Shown: piece by piece, positions 33,600-42,880 of the stretch
How positions within the stretch are numbered: position 1 is the first letter of the stretch
Layout of the letters: each line of letters begins with the position of its first letter
Assembly (NCBI GenBank): GCA_002452335.1
Contig: DKFJ01000003.1
Span: forward strand, 93,528-157,527
DNA length: 64,000 nt
Source: Deferribacteraceae bacterium UBA6799
GTDB lineage: Bacteria > Chrysiogenota > Deferribacteres > Deferribacterales > Geovibrionaceae
Direction: 5' to 3'
Position numbers and translations under genes: made by a program
The notes under the pieces: generated by a model
What the model was told of the DNA's origin: nothing
Databases searched by the model: none
The model's input: only the letters and a program-made list of their open reading frames with translations

Positions 33600-36167
33600 A
33601 TGAGCACAGAATTTAACCCTGACAAGTATATAGAAGAAACTATCAACCTCTTTTCCGGTAAAAGCCTGTCTCTGGAAGTCATTCGTCAGTTCATAATTCT
33701 TGAAAACAGACACCATCTGCACAAAGATATAAAATATAAAGAAAGCTATCAGAAGATTTTCACCATACTGCGTGACAATGTGATTCTCCCTAACTATAAA
33801 AAATTCAGCCTGATCCCTTTTTTTGAGGATATCGCCTCTCTCTACAGGCTGAGTCCGGCAAAGATATCACCTTCTGACAAAGTATCCTATATCCTGACGG
33901 CAATAGATTCGTCTTACAATGCGAACGACGCTTATAACAGGCTCTATCTGCTCCGCACAATATTTTATCTGAAGACTTTTCAGGGGCAGGATTTCAGAGA
34001 TGATTTCATAGCCGGAATGTCTCAGATACAATCTTTCAGGTGCTTTAAGAGCTATGGCGAGTTGAAAGGCTTCGCCGCCTTCCTGCGTTACCACTATCCG
34101 GACGCTAAAGAGACCATGAATATTCTGCTGAAAAATGTCTTTAACTTCCGCTTTGCCGACAGGGACATCCTCTCGAAAAAAGCAGGGATTATGTGGGTTG
34201 TCGAAGTCATCTGGAATATGGTGCATAAGGAAGATCCGGCGCATATGATGCTGATGGACAACTGGATGGAGATATTCCGCAAAGCCGTTCAGGACAAGGA
34301 TGACGAGCTGGCTTTTTATATGCATTTTCCCATCAGCCATCTGTTTCTGAACAACTGCAGCGAGCAGAGCTGTATGAAAGAATTCAACGACAGGCTGGAG
34401 ATGCCCTTCTCGGAATATGTGACATCGAACATGGACAGATGGGGACTTAAACCTGTGACGCAGACAAACCACGGAGACAGAAAGAGACTGGCGTTCGTAT
34501 ATGACCGTCTGGCGGGGACTTCACCTGTAAAACTTCTGATTTCGCTTCTGCACTATCTGAAAGAAGACGGCAGATTCGACCTCTACGTCTACGACATGGC
34601 ATACATAGAAAAATCCGTCTCTTCTCAGGAATATATCGACGAGGTCACCGGAACGGGAACAAAATATATCAGCAACCACGATCTGATAGACGATGCCGAC
34701 ATGCTCCACTATTACAGCCATTTCAATAAAAACATAAAGCTGAGAGAACGAATAATCGAAGACGGCATAGACGTCCTGATAATCACCAGCAACAGGACAC
34801 AGTCCAATTTTCTGTTCTCTTCCAGAACAGCTCCCCTGCAAATATACTGGGATCACGGAAACCACGGATATAATGTCCACGGCATAGACAAAAGGATATG
34901 CCATTTCGACGACGGATACGACGGCGGATACGAGGTTAACAGATTCATCCTGCCCATGCTGGATAAATATCTCAACCCGCATGAAACTGAGAACAGAGTG
35001 AAAGCTCAGGCGATCAAAGATACTCTTCCGCCGCATAAAATAGTTCTTGGAAGCATCGGGCGTCTGATGAAGCTGTCCGATGAATATCTTAAAACTGTGG
35101 CTGACATATTAAAAAAACATCCGGAGGCGGTTTATCTGGCATGCGGTGACGGTCCCATAGACGAAAAACGGCCAAAGGTTGAATCGCTGGGCATATCCGA
35201 CCGCTTCATCTTCACAGGCTGGGTCGATCCGCATATATACGGGCATGTCATAGACATATACCTGAACACCTTCCCTCTGCCCGGCGGAGAGAGTGTGGCG
35301 GAATTTCTGAAAAAAGCGTCATGCAAGATGCTTGTATCCATCACAGGTAAAGATACTGATAAGTTCGCCGTTAAAGCCACAGAAATGATAAATATGCTTT
35401 CACTGTTAAAGTCAGAAAGCGACAGCAATAAACCATATATTTCACCTGCAAAAAGATATATTGTCATCTGCATCAACAATCAGTTTTCCACGGAAATATC
35501 CTTATACATTGACCAATTTCTTCGGATAACGGATGAATATACTTTCATTGTGGCAGACGAAAACACCGCAAATTATGAAACTGATGCCTCAGGTACAATA
35601 CATCTCGCTCCGGAGAGGGTTCCCTCTCTGCACAGCGAACCTAATATTGACGGATTTTTGTACTCAGAAGACTTTTTGCCTGATTATATGAAATGCTTTA
35701 ACTGTCAGCACCTCATGATCAGGCACGATATATTTGATAATATTACCGGGCATGGATATGTTACCGGAAGGTACAAACGACAATTCGCTGCCGATCCGGA
35801 AAAGACTTTCGATGATATGCAGTCGCATTTCACCGCAAACGGATGCGACCACATAGCGCAAAAAATGGAAACACTCTTCTCTGAATATCTTAACGGACAG
35901 TTGGATATATCTGATCTATTTGATCAGTATTTTAAAGGAAGAATGATCCTGTTGCACAGTCTGGCACCGTCTCTCTTTCCTGATGTCAGCCGGCATGACG
36001 AACCAGCCCTGATCTTTATCATTAAAAGACACATACAGCTCATCAGCCAGTCCTCTGTTTGTGATAATAAGTACATTTTTTCTGAAAGAAACCGATACCA
36101 ATATAGTGAGGTCATCAAAGCATTCCTGAAAGCGTCAGGCTCTAATAAAAAAACAGAGGCTCATTAA
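33600..36167 (+). CDS. Large GT41/HMW1C-like glycosyltransferase
   Basis: 855-residue protein. Residues 1-290 are helical, with no motif I know. From about 300, RLAFVYDRLAGTSPVKLLIS starts a GT-B fold. SSRTAPLQIYWDHGNHGYN near 405 recalls the OGT/SPINDLY/HMW1C acceptor region. VLGSIGRLMKLSDEYL, FIFTGWVDPH and LNTFPLPGGESVAEFLKK are the nucleotide-sugar half. The usual continuation after the GGES motif is cut short. A different 230-residue alpha/beta segment starting ISPAKRYIVICINNQ follows; I cannot name it. Relatives put hexoses or GlcNAc on proteins or glycans. It is the first gene of the island, behind an apparently leaderless promoter. Confidence 0.7.
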   Translation: MSTEFNPDKYIEETINLFSGKSLSLEVIRQFIILENRHHLHKDIKYKESYQKIFTILRDNVILPNYKKFSLIPFFEDIASLYRLSPAKISPSDKVSYILTAIDSSYNANDAYNRLYLLRTIFYLKTFQGQDFRDDFIAGMSQIQSFRCFKSYGELKGFAAFLRYHYPDAKETMNILLKNVFNFRFADRDILSKKAGIMWVVEVIWNMVHKEDPAHMMLMDNWMEIFRKAVQDKDDELAFYMHFPISHLFLNNCSEQSCMKEFNDRLEMPFSEYVTSNMDRWGLKPVTQTNHGDRKRLAFVYDRLAGTSPVKLLISLLHYLKEDGRFDLYVYDMAYIEKSVSSQEYIDEVTGTGTKYISNHDLIDDADMLHYYSHFNKNIKLRERIIEDGIDVLIITSNRTQSNFLFSSRTAPLQIYWDHGNHGYNVHGIDKRICHFDDGYDGGYEVNRFILPMLDKYLNPHETENRVKAQAIKDTLPPHKIVLGSIGRLMKLSDEYLKTVADILKKHPEAVYLACGDGPIDEKRPKVESLGISDRFIFTGWVDPHIYGHVIDIYLNTFPLPGGESVAEFLKKASCKMLVSITGKDTDKFAVKATEMINMLSLLKSESDSNKPYISPAKRYIVICINNQFSTEISLYIDQFLRITDEYTFIVADENTANYETDASGTIHLAPERVPSLHSEPNIDGFLYSEDFLPDYMKCFNCQHLMIRHDIFDNITGHGYVTGRYKRQFAADPEKTFDDMQSHFTANGCDHIAQKMETLFSEYLNGQLDISDLFDQYFKGRMILLHSLAPSLFPDVSRHDEPALIFIIKRHIQLISQSSVCDNKYIFSERNRYQYSEVIKAFLKASGSNKKTEAH

Positions 36168-36177
36168 CGGACTAAAT

Positions 36178-37269
36178 ATGCAAACTGATAAAAGCAGGGA
36201 AAAACAGCTCGGAATATTCGAAGAAAGATACCGCGCAGAAAATATGAAATCTTCCGTACTCTCCTATCCACCCAGATGGGTAACCATAGGGATAACCGGT
36301 TACTGCACAAACAAATGCCTCTTCTGTTCATACCACGCTAAGGCCTCAGGTGAAAAAAGCAAAGTATATAAAATACATTACCACATGAGCTTTGATTTCT
36401 TTAAAAAGACCGTTGATATGTGCAGAAAGGCTTACGTCCCTTTCGTTCATGTCTGCGGGACAGGGGAGCCATTCCTTAATCCGGACGCTCTGAACATGCT
36501 GGACTATGCCGCGCAAATCTACGGACAGACATCAATCCAGACGAACTTTCACGAAGATCTGTTCAGGCGCATGGATCTGGTAAACCAGCTGATCAGCCGC
36601 GAAAAATCTCTTCGATATGTCGCTACGGATTTTCTTTCCGGAGAGAGCGACGAACACAACAGGATAAAACAGGGATCGTCATTCGATTTCACTATGAAAT
36701 GCCTGAGTGAGATATCCGAGAAATCAGACATCAAACTAAACATTTATTATATAATTACAAAATATAACTACTCCAGTCTGTCAAAACTTGTATCCCTGCT
36801 AAAACAAAACGGCATAAGAAACTGCGTAATCAATGTGAACAACCTGATGTCGTATGACTTTGACAGCTACACATCCAGTGACTCAGTATATGTCAGCTCG
36901 GATACTCTGATAACAGACGAACTGAAGAGGGCAATATCCGTGTGCCATGAGGCTGGTTATGAGATATATTGCCCACAGCCGGCCGATATAAACGAAAAAG
37001 GCTGTGATGTTTTCTGGCAGAAATTTCAGGTATGGCCTGTACAGGGCAACGATCCGGCCAGATATCAGGAAAATATAATTCCACACGCATGCAGGGCGGT
37101 TGTTCTGGGAGAACTGAACTCTCTTGGATACCTCGGCGACTACGAAGACCTGATGGATGCCTGGAACAACGAAAAGATTGTGAAAATCAGACAGAATATA
37201 ATCGACGGCATATATCCGGACGATGAGTGCCGTTACTGTGTTTACAGCCACAGGAGCATATACAAGTAA
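36178..37269 (+). CDS. Radical SAM protein with SPASM-like C terminus
   Basis: 363-residue radical SAM enzyme. The [4Fe-4S] motif is C43-x3-C47-x2-C50 in GYCTNKCLFCSYHAK. VHVCGTGEPFLNPDAL is the GGE-type SAM-binding motif. The TIM-barrel strands continue to about 270. The C-terminal region has further Cys (ACRAVV, and DECRYCVY at the end), suggesting an auxiliary cluster as in twitch/SPASM proteins. The substrate is unknown; neighbours suggest sugar or peptide modification. Its ATG lies 11 bases after the glycosyltransferase stop, and its stop overlaps the next start (TAATG). Confidence 0.85.
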   Translation: MQTDKSREKQLGIFEERYRAENMKSSVLSYPPRWVTIGITGYCTNKCLFCSYHAKASGEKSKVYKIHYHMSFDFFKKTVDMCRKAYVPFVHVCGTGEPFLNPDALNMLDYAAQIYGQTSIQTNFHEDLFRRMDLVNQLISREKSLRYVATDFLSGESDEHNRIKQGSSFDFTMKCLSEISEKSDIKLNIYYIITKYNYSSLSKLVSLLKQNGIRNCVINVNNLMSYDFDSYTSSDSVYVSSDTLITDELKRAISVCHEAGYEIYCPQPADINEKGCDVFWQKFQVWPVQGNDPARYQENIIPHACRAVVLGELNSLGYLGDYEDLMDAWNNEKIVKIRQNIIDGIYPDDECRYCVYSHRSIYK

Positions 37270-38162
37270 TGATATCAGTTATTATTCCTGTTTATAACAG
37301 AAAAGACGACATCATCAGGTGTCTTGACTCGATAGAAAGCCAGAGCTGTAAGGATTACGAGGTGATCGTGATTGACGACTGCAGTTCTGATGACATAGCT
37401 ACGGCAACTAAAAGGGACAAAGTAAAATATATCAGAAACTCCGTCAACTCAGGTCCCTCTCTGTCCAGAAATATAGGTGTTAATGCTTCCGTTGGAGACA
37501 TTCTGCTTTTTCTTGATTCTGATGTGGAGCTTCCGGAAAATGTTATGCTCAGTATCAGAGACGTTCTGACATCTGATGAAACCATGGGCTGTTTCGGAGG
37601 CTGCGGTCCTCTGGATTCTGAAACGGGAGAACCCGAATACATTAAGGCAAAATATTATGACAGGAACGGATACAACATCAGCAAAATGCTAAAGAAGGAC
37701 TCTTTTACTAAAGAACCTATAGTGTATTGCGATCATTTCGAGTCGGCCTGTCTGGGCATCCGGAGAGATGTCTTTTTACGGACAGGCGGTTTCGATCCTT
37801 ACTGGTTTTATATCGGTGAAGACAGGGAGCTTTGCCTGAAAGTCCGCAGAATGGGCTTTAACTGTGCAGTGAGCTGGGAATCCGCCGCCATCCACCATGA
37901 AAACGACCTGTCTAAGAAGATAAAACCTGACTTCCAGCTGTTCTGCTTTCTTCGTTATCTCGAAGTGGCCTACAAGCTGGACGGCATAACCGGAGCTGTC
38001 CGGTGGATGAATGCCAACAAAAGATGGAAAGAGGCGCCGTTTCTGAAAAAACTGATTTCTATGATAATAAACAATAAAAAAATAGACTGGCGCAGAGACG
38101 CAGATTTTCTGAGCGCTTCTGCTATCCGAAGATATACAGAGGAGAGATCAATTGGCGTATGA
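37269..38162 (+). CDS. Glycosyltransferase family 2
   Basis: 297-residue GT-A glycosyltransferase. The N terminus MISVIIPVYNRKDDIIRCLDS and the DxD-type segment DILLFLDSDVELP (about 75-87) bind the nucleotide sugar. GGFDPYWFYIGEDRELCLKVRR (about 175-195) carries the ED acid/base motif. There are no membrane helices. The ATG overlaps the stop of the radical SAM gene. The gene runs into the next radical SAM frame by 11 bases. Confidence 0.9.
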   Translation: MISVIIPVYNRKDDIIRCLDSIESQSCKDYEVIVIDDCSSDDIATATKRDKVKYIRNSVNSGPSLSRNIGVNASVGDILLFLDSDVELPENVMLSIRDVLTSDETMGCFGGCGPLDSETGEPEYIKAKYYDRNGYNISKMLKKDSFTKEPIVYCDHFESACLGIRRDVFLRTGGFDPYWFYIGEDRELCLKVRRMGFNCAVSWESAAIHHENDLSKKIKPDFQLFCFLRYLEVAYKLDGITGAVRWMNANKRWKEAPFLKKLISMIINNKKIDWRRDADFLSASAIRRYTEERSIGV

Positions 38163-39141
38163 TACACCAAGCAGTCTCATACTTTTTGTGACAGGAGTGT
38201 GCAATGCAGGCTGTCAGCACTGTTTCTACAGAAGCAGCCTGAACCAATCGGACGACGCTCTGGGAATTGACACACTCAGCCGGCTCCTGAACTCACTCAG
38301 CAGAAAATGTCATCTGTCGCTGACCGGCGGAGAGCCGTTCACCAGAAAGGATATTGACGATATCATCAAAGAAGCCCTTTCATGCGAAATGGTCTCCTCT
38401 CTGGCGGTAAATACTAACGCTTATCTGACTGATAAAATAAACCCGACACTGGATAAACTCAAAAACTGCAATAAACCTGTCTATTTCCAGCTCTCTCTGG
38501 ACGGCTTAAAAGAAACCCACGATAAGAACAGGCAGCTCAGAGGATGTTTCGACAGAGTTATCTCCATAGCAGAAAGAATTGAGAGTCTCAGCCGTGATAA
38601 CCCTATGCTTTCATACTCCTTATCAGTAACACTAATGAAAGATAACCTGAGAGATGTTGAGGATATGATGCAGTTTTTCAGCAGAGAGGGGATAAAGAGC
38701 AAGATAACACTGCTGAGAGGTAATTCATTCAGCAGTTTTCTCATCCCCGGACAATTGATGAATCCGGAATACGGACCCGCAAGCGCGGCAGCGTCCGAAG
38801 ACGAGATACGGGGGCTGATAGACCGTATCCGCATGTCACATCCAACATATCTTTCTGAGTTGAATATAAAAAAAATTGATCTCGCCCTGAAAATTTTAAA
38901 TGCGAAAAAAAGAATATCCATCTGCCACGCCGGAGACAATGACGGCGTGATATATCACAACGGAGATATTGGAATATGTGAACAGGTCGTTCCATTCGGT
39001 AATATGCGTAACTGGGACTGGAATCTTTACAAAGCATGGAACTCAGATGAAGCTGATAATCACAGAAAGCAGCTTACAAAATGCGCCTGTATACACGGAT
39101 GCAATCTATCCACGACAATTCAGCTGGGAAAAGGAGGCTAA
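38152..39141 (+). CDS. Second radical SAM/SPASM protein of the island
   Basis: 329-residue enzyme with C17-x3-C21-x2-C24 in GVCNAGCQHCF and the SAM motif LSLTGGEPF. The C-terminal auxiliary-cluster region contains ICHAGD, GICEQV and CACIHGC. The start is TTG at 38152: GGAGAG lies about 6 bases ahead, and no ATG in frame is better placed. It overlaps the end of the GT2 gene. It resembles the radical SAM/SPASM enzymes found in peptide-maturation and surface-glycan loci; the true substrate is unknown. Confidence 0.83.
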   Translation: MAYDTPSSLILFVTGVCNAGCQHCFYRSSLNQSDDALGIDTLSRLLNSLSRKCHLSLTGGEPFTRKDIDDIIKEALSCEMVSSLAVNTNAYLTDKINPTLDKLKNCNKPVYFQLSLDGLKETHDKNRQLRGCFDRVISIAERIESLSRDNPMLSYSLSVTLMKDNLRDVEDMMQFFSREGIKSKITLLRGNSFSSFLIPGQLMNPEYGPASAAASEDEIRGLIDRIRMSHPTYLSELNIKKIDLALKILNAKKRISICHAGDNDGVIYHNGDIGICEQVVPFGNMRNWDWNLYKAWNSDEADNHRKQLTKCACIHGCNLSTTIQLGKGG

Positions 39142-39147
39142 AGCGAC

Positions 39148-40902
39148 ATGTGCGGCATAGCCGGATATATCGGCAGAAACGTTCACGAATCCGATGTTGC
39201 AAAGATGGTGGACGCAGTCAGACACAGAGGTCCTAACAATCGCAATGTCAGGCGTGTGGACGACATGTGCGTTCTGGGTCATGCCAGACTTTCCATCATG
39301 GATCTGTCAGAAAACGCCACTCAACCGATGATCGATACCGCCGCCAAAACAGCCATCACCGTTAACGGAGAGATATACAACTATCTTCAGATAAAAGAAC
39401 GTCTGGAAAAAGACGGCTATGTCTTCCGCTCTACATCAGACAGCGAAGTCATCCTGCACGGCTATCTCCGGTGGGGTGAAGATATCGTAAAAATGATAGA
39501 CGGCATGTTCTCTCTGGCGATATATGACGGCAGAGCAAAGAAGCTCATCCTTGCCCGTGACCCGGCAGGCATCAAACCTCTGTATTACTATTCGCATAAC
39601 GGAGACTTCATGTTCGCTTCGGAAATAAAATCGTTTTCCGCTGTTCAGGATAACGGAATCAGATTTGATCCGGAGACAATGCGGACTTATCTTGCCTACA
39701 GGTATCTCCCGGCACCTATGACACCCTATAAGAATATGTACAAACTGGAGCCTGGACACACACTGACTCTGACAGCCGGAAAAATATCAATCTCACGCAA
39801 CTGGGATTACAATATAAAAGACATCTCTGATGAAAATACCGAGGCGGAGGAACTGCGTTCCTTTATGAATAGCAATGTTAAACTGCATCTGAACTCAGAC
39901 GTCCCCGTTGGACTTCTGCTCAGCGGCGGCATAGATTCCAGCGCCGTTGGGGCTTTCATGTCGAAACACATGGATACCATCGATGCGTTCTGCTGCGGGT
40001 TCAATGAAGCGGCATATGACGAAAGAAAATACGCGCGTATGTCCGCTGAATCATTCGGAATAAAACTGCACGAGACAGTCATGGACTGGGAAACTCTGAG
40101 GGACGGTCTGGAGGACTATTTCCAATGGTTCGATGAACCCTTCTTCAACTATTCGGCTGTGGCGATAAACAAGCTGTGCCGAATGGCTGTGGAAAAAAAT
40201 ATAAGAGTACTTCTGTGCGGTGAGGGAGCGGACGAGATCTTCGCCGGATACCTGTGGTACGATGATTTTTATGACAGATTTAATGAAAATGCTGCCGATA
40301 TGCTGAATATCTTTTTCAGATACAAAGGTTACTTTGACGAAAAAATGCAGAACAGGCTCAGCGGCAGACAGACTGATTTCGATCATCTGTGGCTTCTGAA
40401 GAAATATGACAGCCCCGGCATGCACCCTGTTAACAGGGCTCAGGTTCTCGATTTTCACACATTTCTTCCGGATGAGGTTCTAAGCCGTGACGATATATCG
40501 AGCATGTCTGAAGGGCTGGAGCTCAGAGTACCGTTTCTAAACAAAAAAATGCTGGACAGGTTTTTTCTCCTGAACGGTGATATCCTTTATAAAAATAAAG
40601 AGAGAAAATATCTGCTGAAAAAAGCGCTTAACGGGATAATGCCGCAGAATATTCTGACACAGAGAAAGAAAGGATTCGGCTTCCCTCTGGAATCATGGGA
40701 CAGAGACATCACAGGCATATGCAGAAGAGCGCTTACCAACGGTATGATGGCGGAACACGGGTTCATATGCCGGAGCGGACTGGATGACGTGCTGCAAAAT
40801 CATAATACTCACCATAAATGGCTTCTGCTGACAGCGGAGATGTGGATGAGAAAGAAACTTGCCGGATCAGATATAAGTGAGCTTATATATGCAAAAGAAT
40901 AA
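39148..40902 (+). CDS. asnB: Glutamine-dependent asparagine synthetase-like amidotransferase
   Basis: 584-residue two-domain enzyme. The N-terminal glutaminase starts MCGIAGYIGR, with Cys2 as nucleophile after Met removal; HARLSIMDLS and NGEIYNY form the glutamine pocket. The C-terminal synthetase domain has the PP-loop LLSGGIDSSAVGAF (about 256-269) and LLCGEGADEIFAGY. In a cluster of glycosyltransferases such proteins often amidate a sugar acid (WbpS-like) rather than make free asparagine; which applies here is inference. GGAGG lies about 10 bases before ATG. The next gene overlaps its end. Confidence 0.88.
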   Translation: MCGIAGYIGRNVHESDVAKMVDAVRHRGPNNRNVRRVDDMCVLGHARLSIMDLSENATQPMIDTAAKTAITVNGEIYNYLQIKERLEKDGYVFRSTSDSEVILHGYLRWGEDIVKMIDGMFSLAIYDGRAKKLILARDPAGIKPLYYYSHNGDFMFASEIKSFSAVQDNGIRFDPETMRTYLAYRYLPAPMTPYKNMYKLEPGHTLTLTAGKISISRNWDYNIKDISDENTEAEELRSFMNSNVKLHLNSDVPVGLLLSGGIDSSAVGAFMSKHMDTIDAFCCGFNEAAYDERKYARMSAESFGIKLHETVMDWETLRDGLEDYFQWFDEPFFNYSAVAINKLCRMAVEKNIRVLLCGEGADEIFAGYLWYDDFYDRFNENAADMLNIFFRYKGYFDEKMQNRLSGRQTDFDHLWLLKKYDSPGMHPVNRAQVLDFHTFLPDEVLSRDDISSMSEGLELRVPFLNKKMLDRFFLLNGDILYKNKERKYLLKKALNGIMPQNILTQRKKGFGFPLESWDRDITGICRRALTNGMMAEHGFICRSGLDDVLQNHNTHHKWLLLTAEMWMRKKLAGSDISELIYAKE

Positions 40903-41725
40903 GCCTTTCACCGCAAGAGAAACATGTCCTCTTTGCGGCTGCATAAAATTCGATATAATAGTTTCCGCGCTATATACAGACCCCAGAGTGATGAATTTCA
41001 TCACTAAATACTACGGCGGAAGGGTCCCAACGGATATTTTCAGCGGTACCCCATATGAAATAAGACAGTGCGCGGAATGCGGGCTCTTCAGGCAGGCCTA
41101 TACTCTGAACGACAGCCTGTCTTTCCAGTTATACGAAAAATGGATCGACAGCAAAGACAGCCTGAACAAAAAGCTCTACGGAGATGCCCAGCTATACAGG
41201 ACATACGCCGAAGAGATGTCGGTCATCATTTCTCTCACAGAAAAGATGCCGCACGAGATAAATGTACTGGATTTTGGAATGGGTTGGGGGTTCTGGTGCA
41301 GAATGGCACAGGCGTTTAACATCAACGTCACAGGATTCGAGCTTTCAAAAAAACGTCTGAGATACGCCGAAAAAATGGGCATAAAGACCATCTCTTCCCT
41401 GAGCGGATCAAAAGAGAGATATGATTTTATTAATGCTCATCAGGTTTTTGAGCATGTCTCTGACCCTGTTGGTCTGCTGAAAGAACTATGCAGACTGCTG
41501 AAGAGCGGCGGGGCAATCCGCCTATCCACACCTAATGCCGGGCACGAAATAAAAGAATTCATCACTGAAACATGGAAAGCTGACAAAAATGCTTTTCATC
41601 CGCTGGAACATTTAAACGGATTCTGCAAAAAAACTCTCATAAGGCTTGGAGAAACCGCTTCTCTGACAGAAATAGAAAACGTTCCCCTGAGCCATCCCAC
41701 ACAGATATATTTCAGAAAGCCATGA
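40889..41725 (+). CDS. SAM methyltransferase with N-terminal zinc ribbon
   Basis: 278 residues from ATG 40889; a GTG four codons earlier is possible. The N-terminal CPLCG and later CAECG pairs form a likely zinc ribbon, as in Methyltransf_13-type sugar C-methyltransferases. The SAM domain has VLDFGMGWGFWCRMA and FEHVSDPVGLLKELCRLLKS. The C-terminal Rossmann half known from true sugar C-methyltransferases is absent. It starts inside asnB and overlaps the next gene (ATGA), so it is part of a tight operon. Confidence 0.82.
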   Translation: MQKNKPFTARETCPLCGCIKFDIIVSALYTDPRVMNFITKYYGGRVPTDIFSGTPYEIRQCAECGLFRQAYTLNDSLSFQLYEKWIDSKDSLNKKLYGDAQLYRTYAEEMSVIISLTEKMPHEINVLDFGMGWGFWCRMAQAFNINVTGFELSKKRLRYAEKMGIKTISSLSGSKERYDFINAHQVFEHVSDPVGLLKELCRLLKSGGAIRLSTPNAGHEIKEFITETWKADKNAFHPLEHLNGFCKKTLIRLGETASLTEIENVPLSHPTQIYFRKP

Positions 41726-42873
41726 AAAATACAACAGTGATACTCAGAAGCGCCGGAGAAAGAACAGAGCAGGCGGCGCTGGCTCTGCTGAAAGAATTAA
41801 CAACAGAGATAATCGCCGTGAAAACGGCTCCTTTCAGTCTGGCTGTGAAGGAGTGTTTTGAGAAGGGAATAATGGATGGCAAGGAGTGGACACTGGTTAT
41901 AGACGCAGACGTACTGATAAGCAGGTCTGCTGTTATTGAGCTGACAGAGCTTGCTCTGACACTGCCGCCGGATACATTCTGTGTTCAGGGGCTTGTCTTT
42001 GATAAGCTCTTCTCCGTATTCCGTCCGGCAGGCAACCATCTGTTCAGAACATCACTCCTGAACAAAGCTGTTGATAAGGTAGCTCATAACCCTGAAATTC
42101 TCAGACCGGAATCTTATGTAATAGATAAAATGACCGACTCCGGATACAGGTTCATTCAGACAGATATCACGGTGGGCGTTCACGACTATGAACAGAGCTA
42201 CCCGGACATCGCCAGAAAAGCCTTTCTCCACGGAAAGAAACACTGCTATCTGACCGATATACTCACCACTTTCTGGAAAGCGCGTCAGAATGACCTGGAT
42301 ATGTCTTTTGCTATGGAGTTCTTTCAATACGGAGCAGAATACGCAAAAACTGTTAGGGTCGATTACGCTGATCTTTCAGAAGCAGCGGCGATGCACAGTA
42401 GATACGATATAGAAAAGCCTCCCTTCGACATAAAAGAGGCATTCGGATACGCGGACAGAGTAATATCCGTAGAGATGAAAAACCTATATTCTGACAGCGC
42501 AAGACAGGATAAAATATTTCCCAGATATCTGTGGAATTCAATTCAAAAAGGCAAAAAACGGGACGACGGTCTTTCCTTCACAGACGCGCAGTGTCTGGAA
42601 ACGGCTAAAACTGTAGCTGTCTTCGGACTTGGCAAGTCCGGCAGAATGACTCTGGATTTTCTGGACAGATATTTTGAAGGAAAGACCTTAGTGATAATCG
42701 ATGACAATGAGCATGGATACCATAACGGTATCCAGATAGTAGATTCTATCATCTTCGTAAACGATTTTCAGAACAAGGTGGACATGGTGGTCTGCGGCAG
42801 ATATCAGAAGATCAGCCCCGAACTGACAAAGCATCTCAAAATCCCTCTGCTCAGGCTTAACAACATATGCTAG
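41722..42873 (+). CDS. GT2-like glycosyltransferase with C-terminal 86-residue Rossmann-like module
   Basis: 383 residues. The N-terminal region resembles a GT-A transferase without the usual first strand; WTLVIDADVLISRSA near 52-66 holds a DxD metal motif. Residues 298-383 form a distinct domain. It opens VAVFGLGKSGRMTLDF (GxGxxG loop), reaches VIIDDN at the end of strand 2, and ends with GRYQKISPELT and LLRLNNIC. Exactly the same 86-residue unit, without gaps, ends the genes at 42881 and 44895. The glycosyltransferase call is moderate; the shared domain is certain by sight. ATGA overlap with the methyltransferase gene. Confidence 0.7.
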   Translation: MKNTTVILRSAGERTEQAALALLKELTTEIIAVKTAPFSLAVKECFEKGIMDGKEWTLVIDADVLISRSAVIELTELALTLPPDTFCVQGLVFDKLFSVFRPAGNHLFRTSLLNKAVDKVAHNPEILRPESYVIDKMTDSGYRFIQTDITVGVHDYEQSYPDIARKAFLHGKKHCYLTDILTTFWKARQNDLDMSFAMEFFQYGAEYAKTVRVDYADLSEAAAMHSRYDIEKPPFDIKEAFGYADRVISVEMKNLYSDSARQDKIFPRYLWNSIQKGKKRDDGLSFTDAQCLETAKTVAVFGLGKSGRMTLDFLDRYFEGKTLVIIDDNEHGYHNGIQIVDSIIFVNDFQNKVDMVVCGRYQKISPELTKHLKIPLLRLNNIC

Positions 42874-42880
42874 GAAAGAT

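Noticed and set aside
36178..40902. RiPP (peptide natural product) cluster built around radical SAM and AsnB proteins
   Set aside because: No precursor-like small gene, protease or exporter was found beside them; the many glycosyltransferases favour glycan chemistry.
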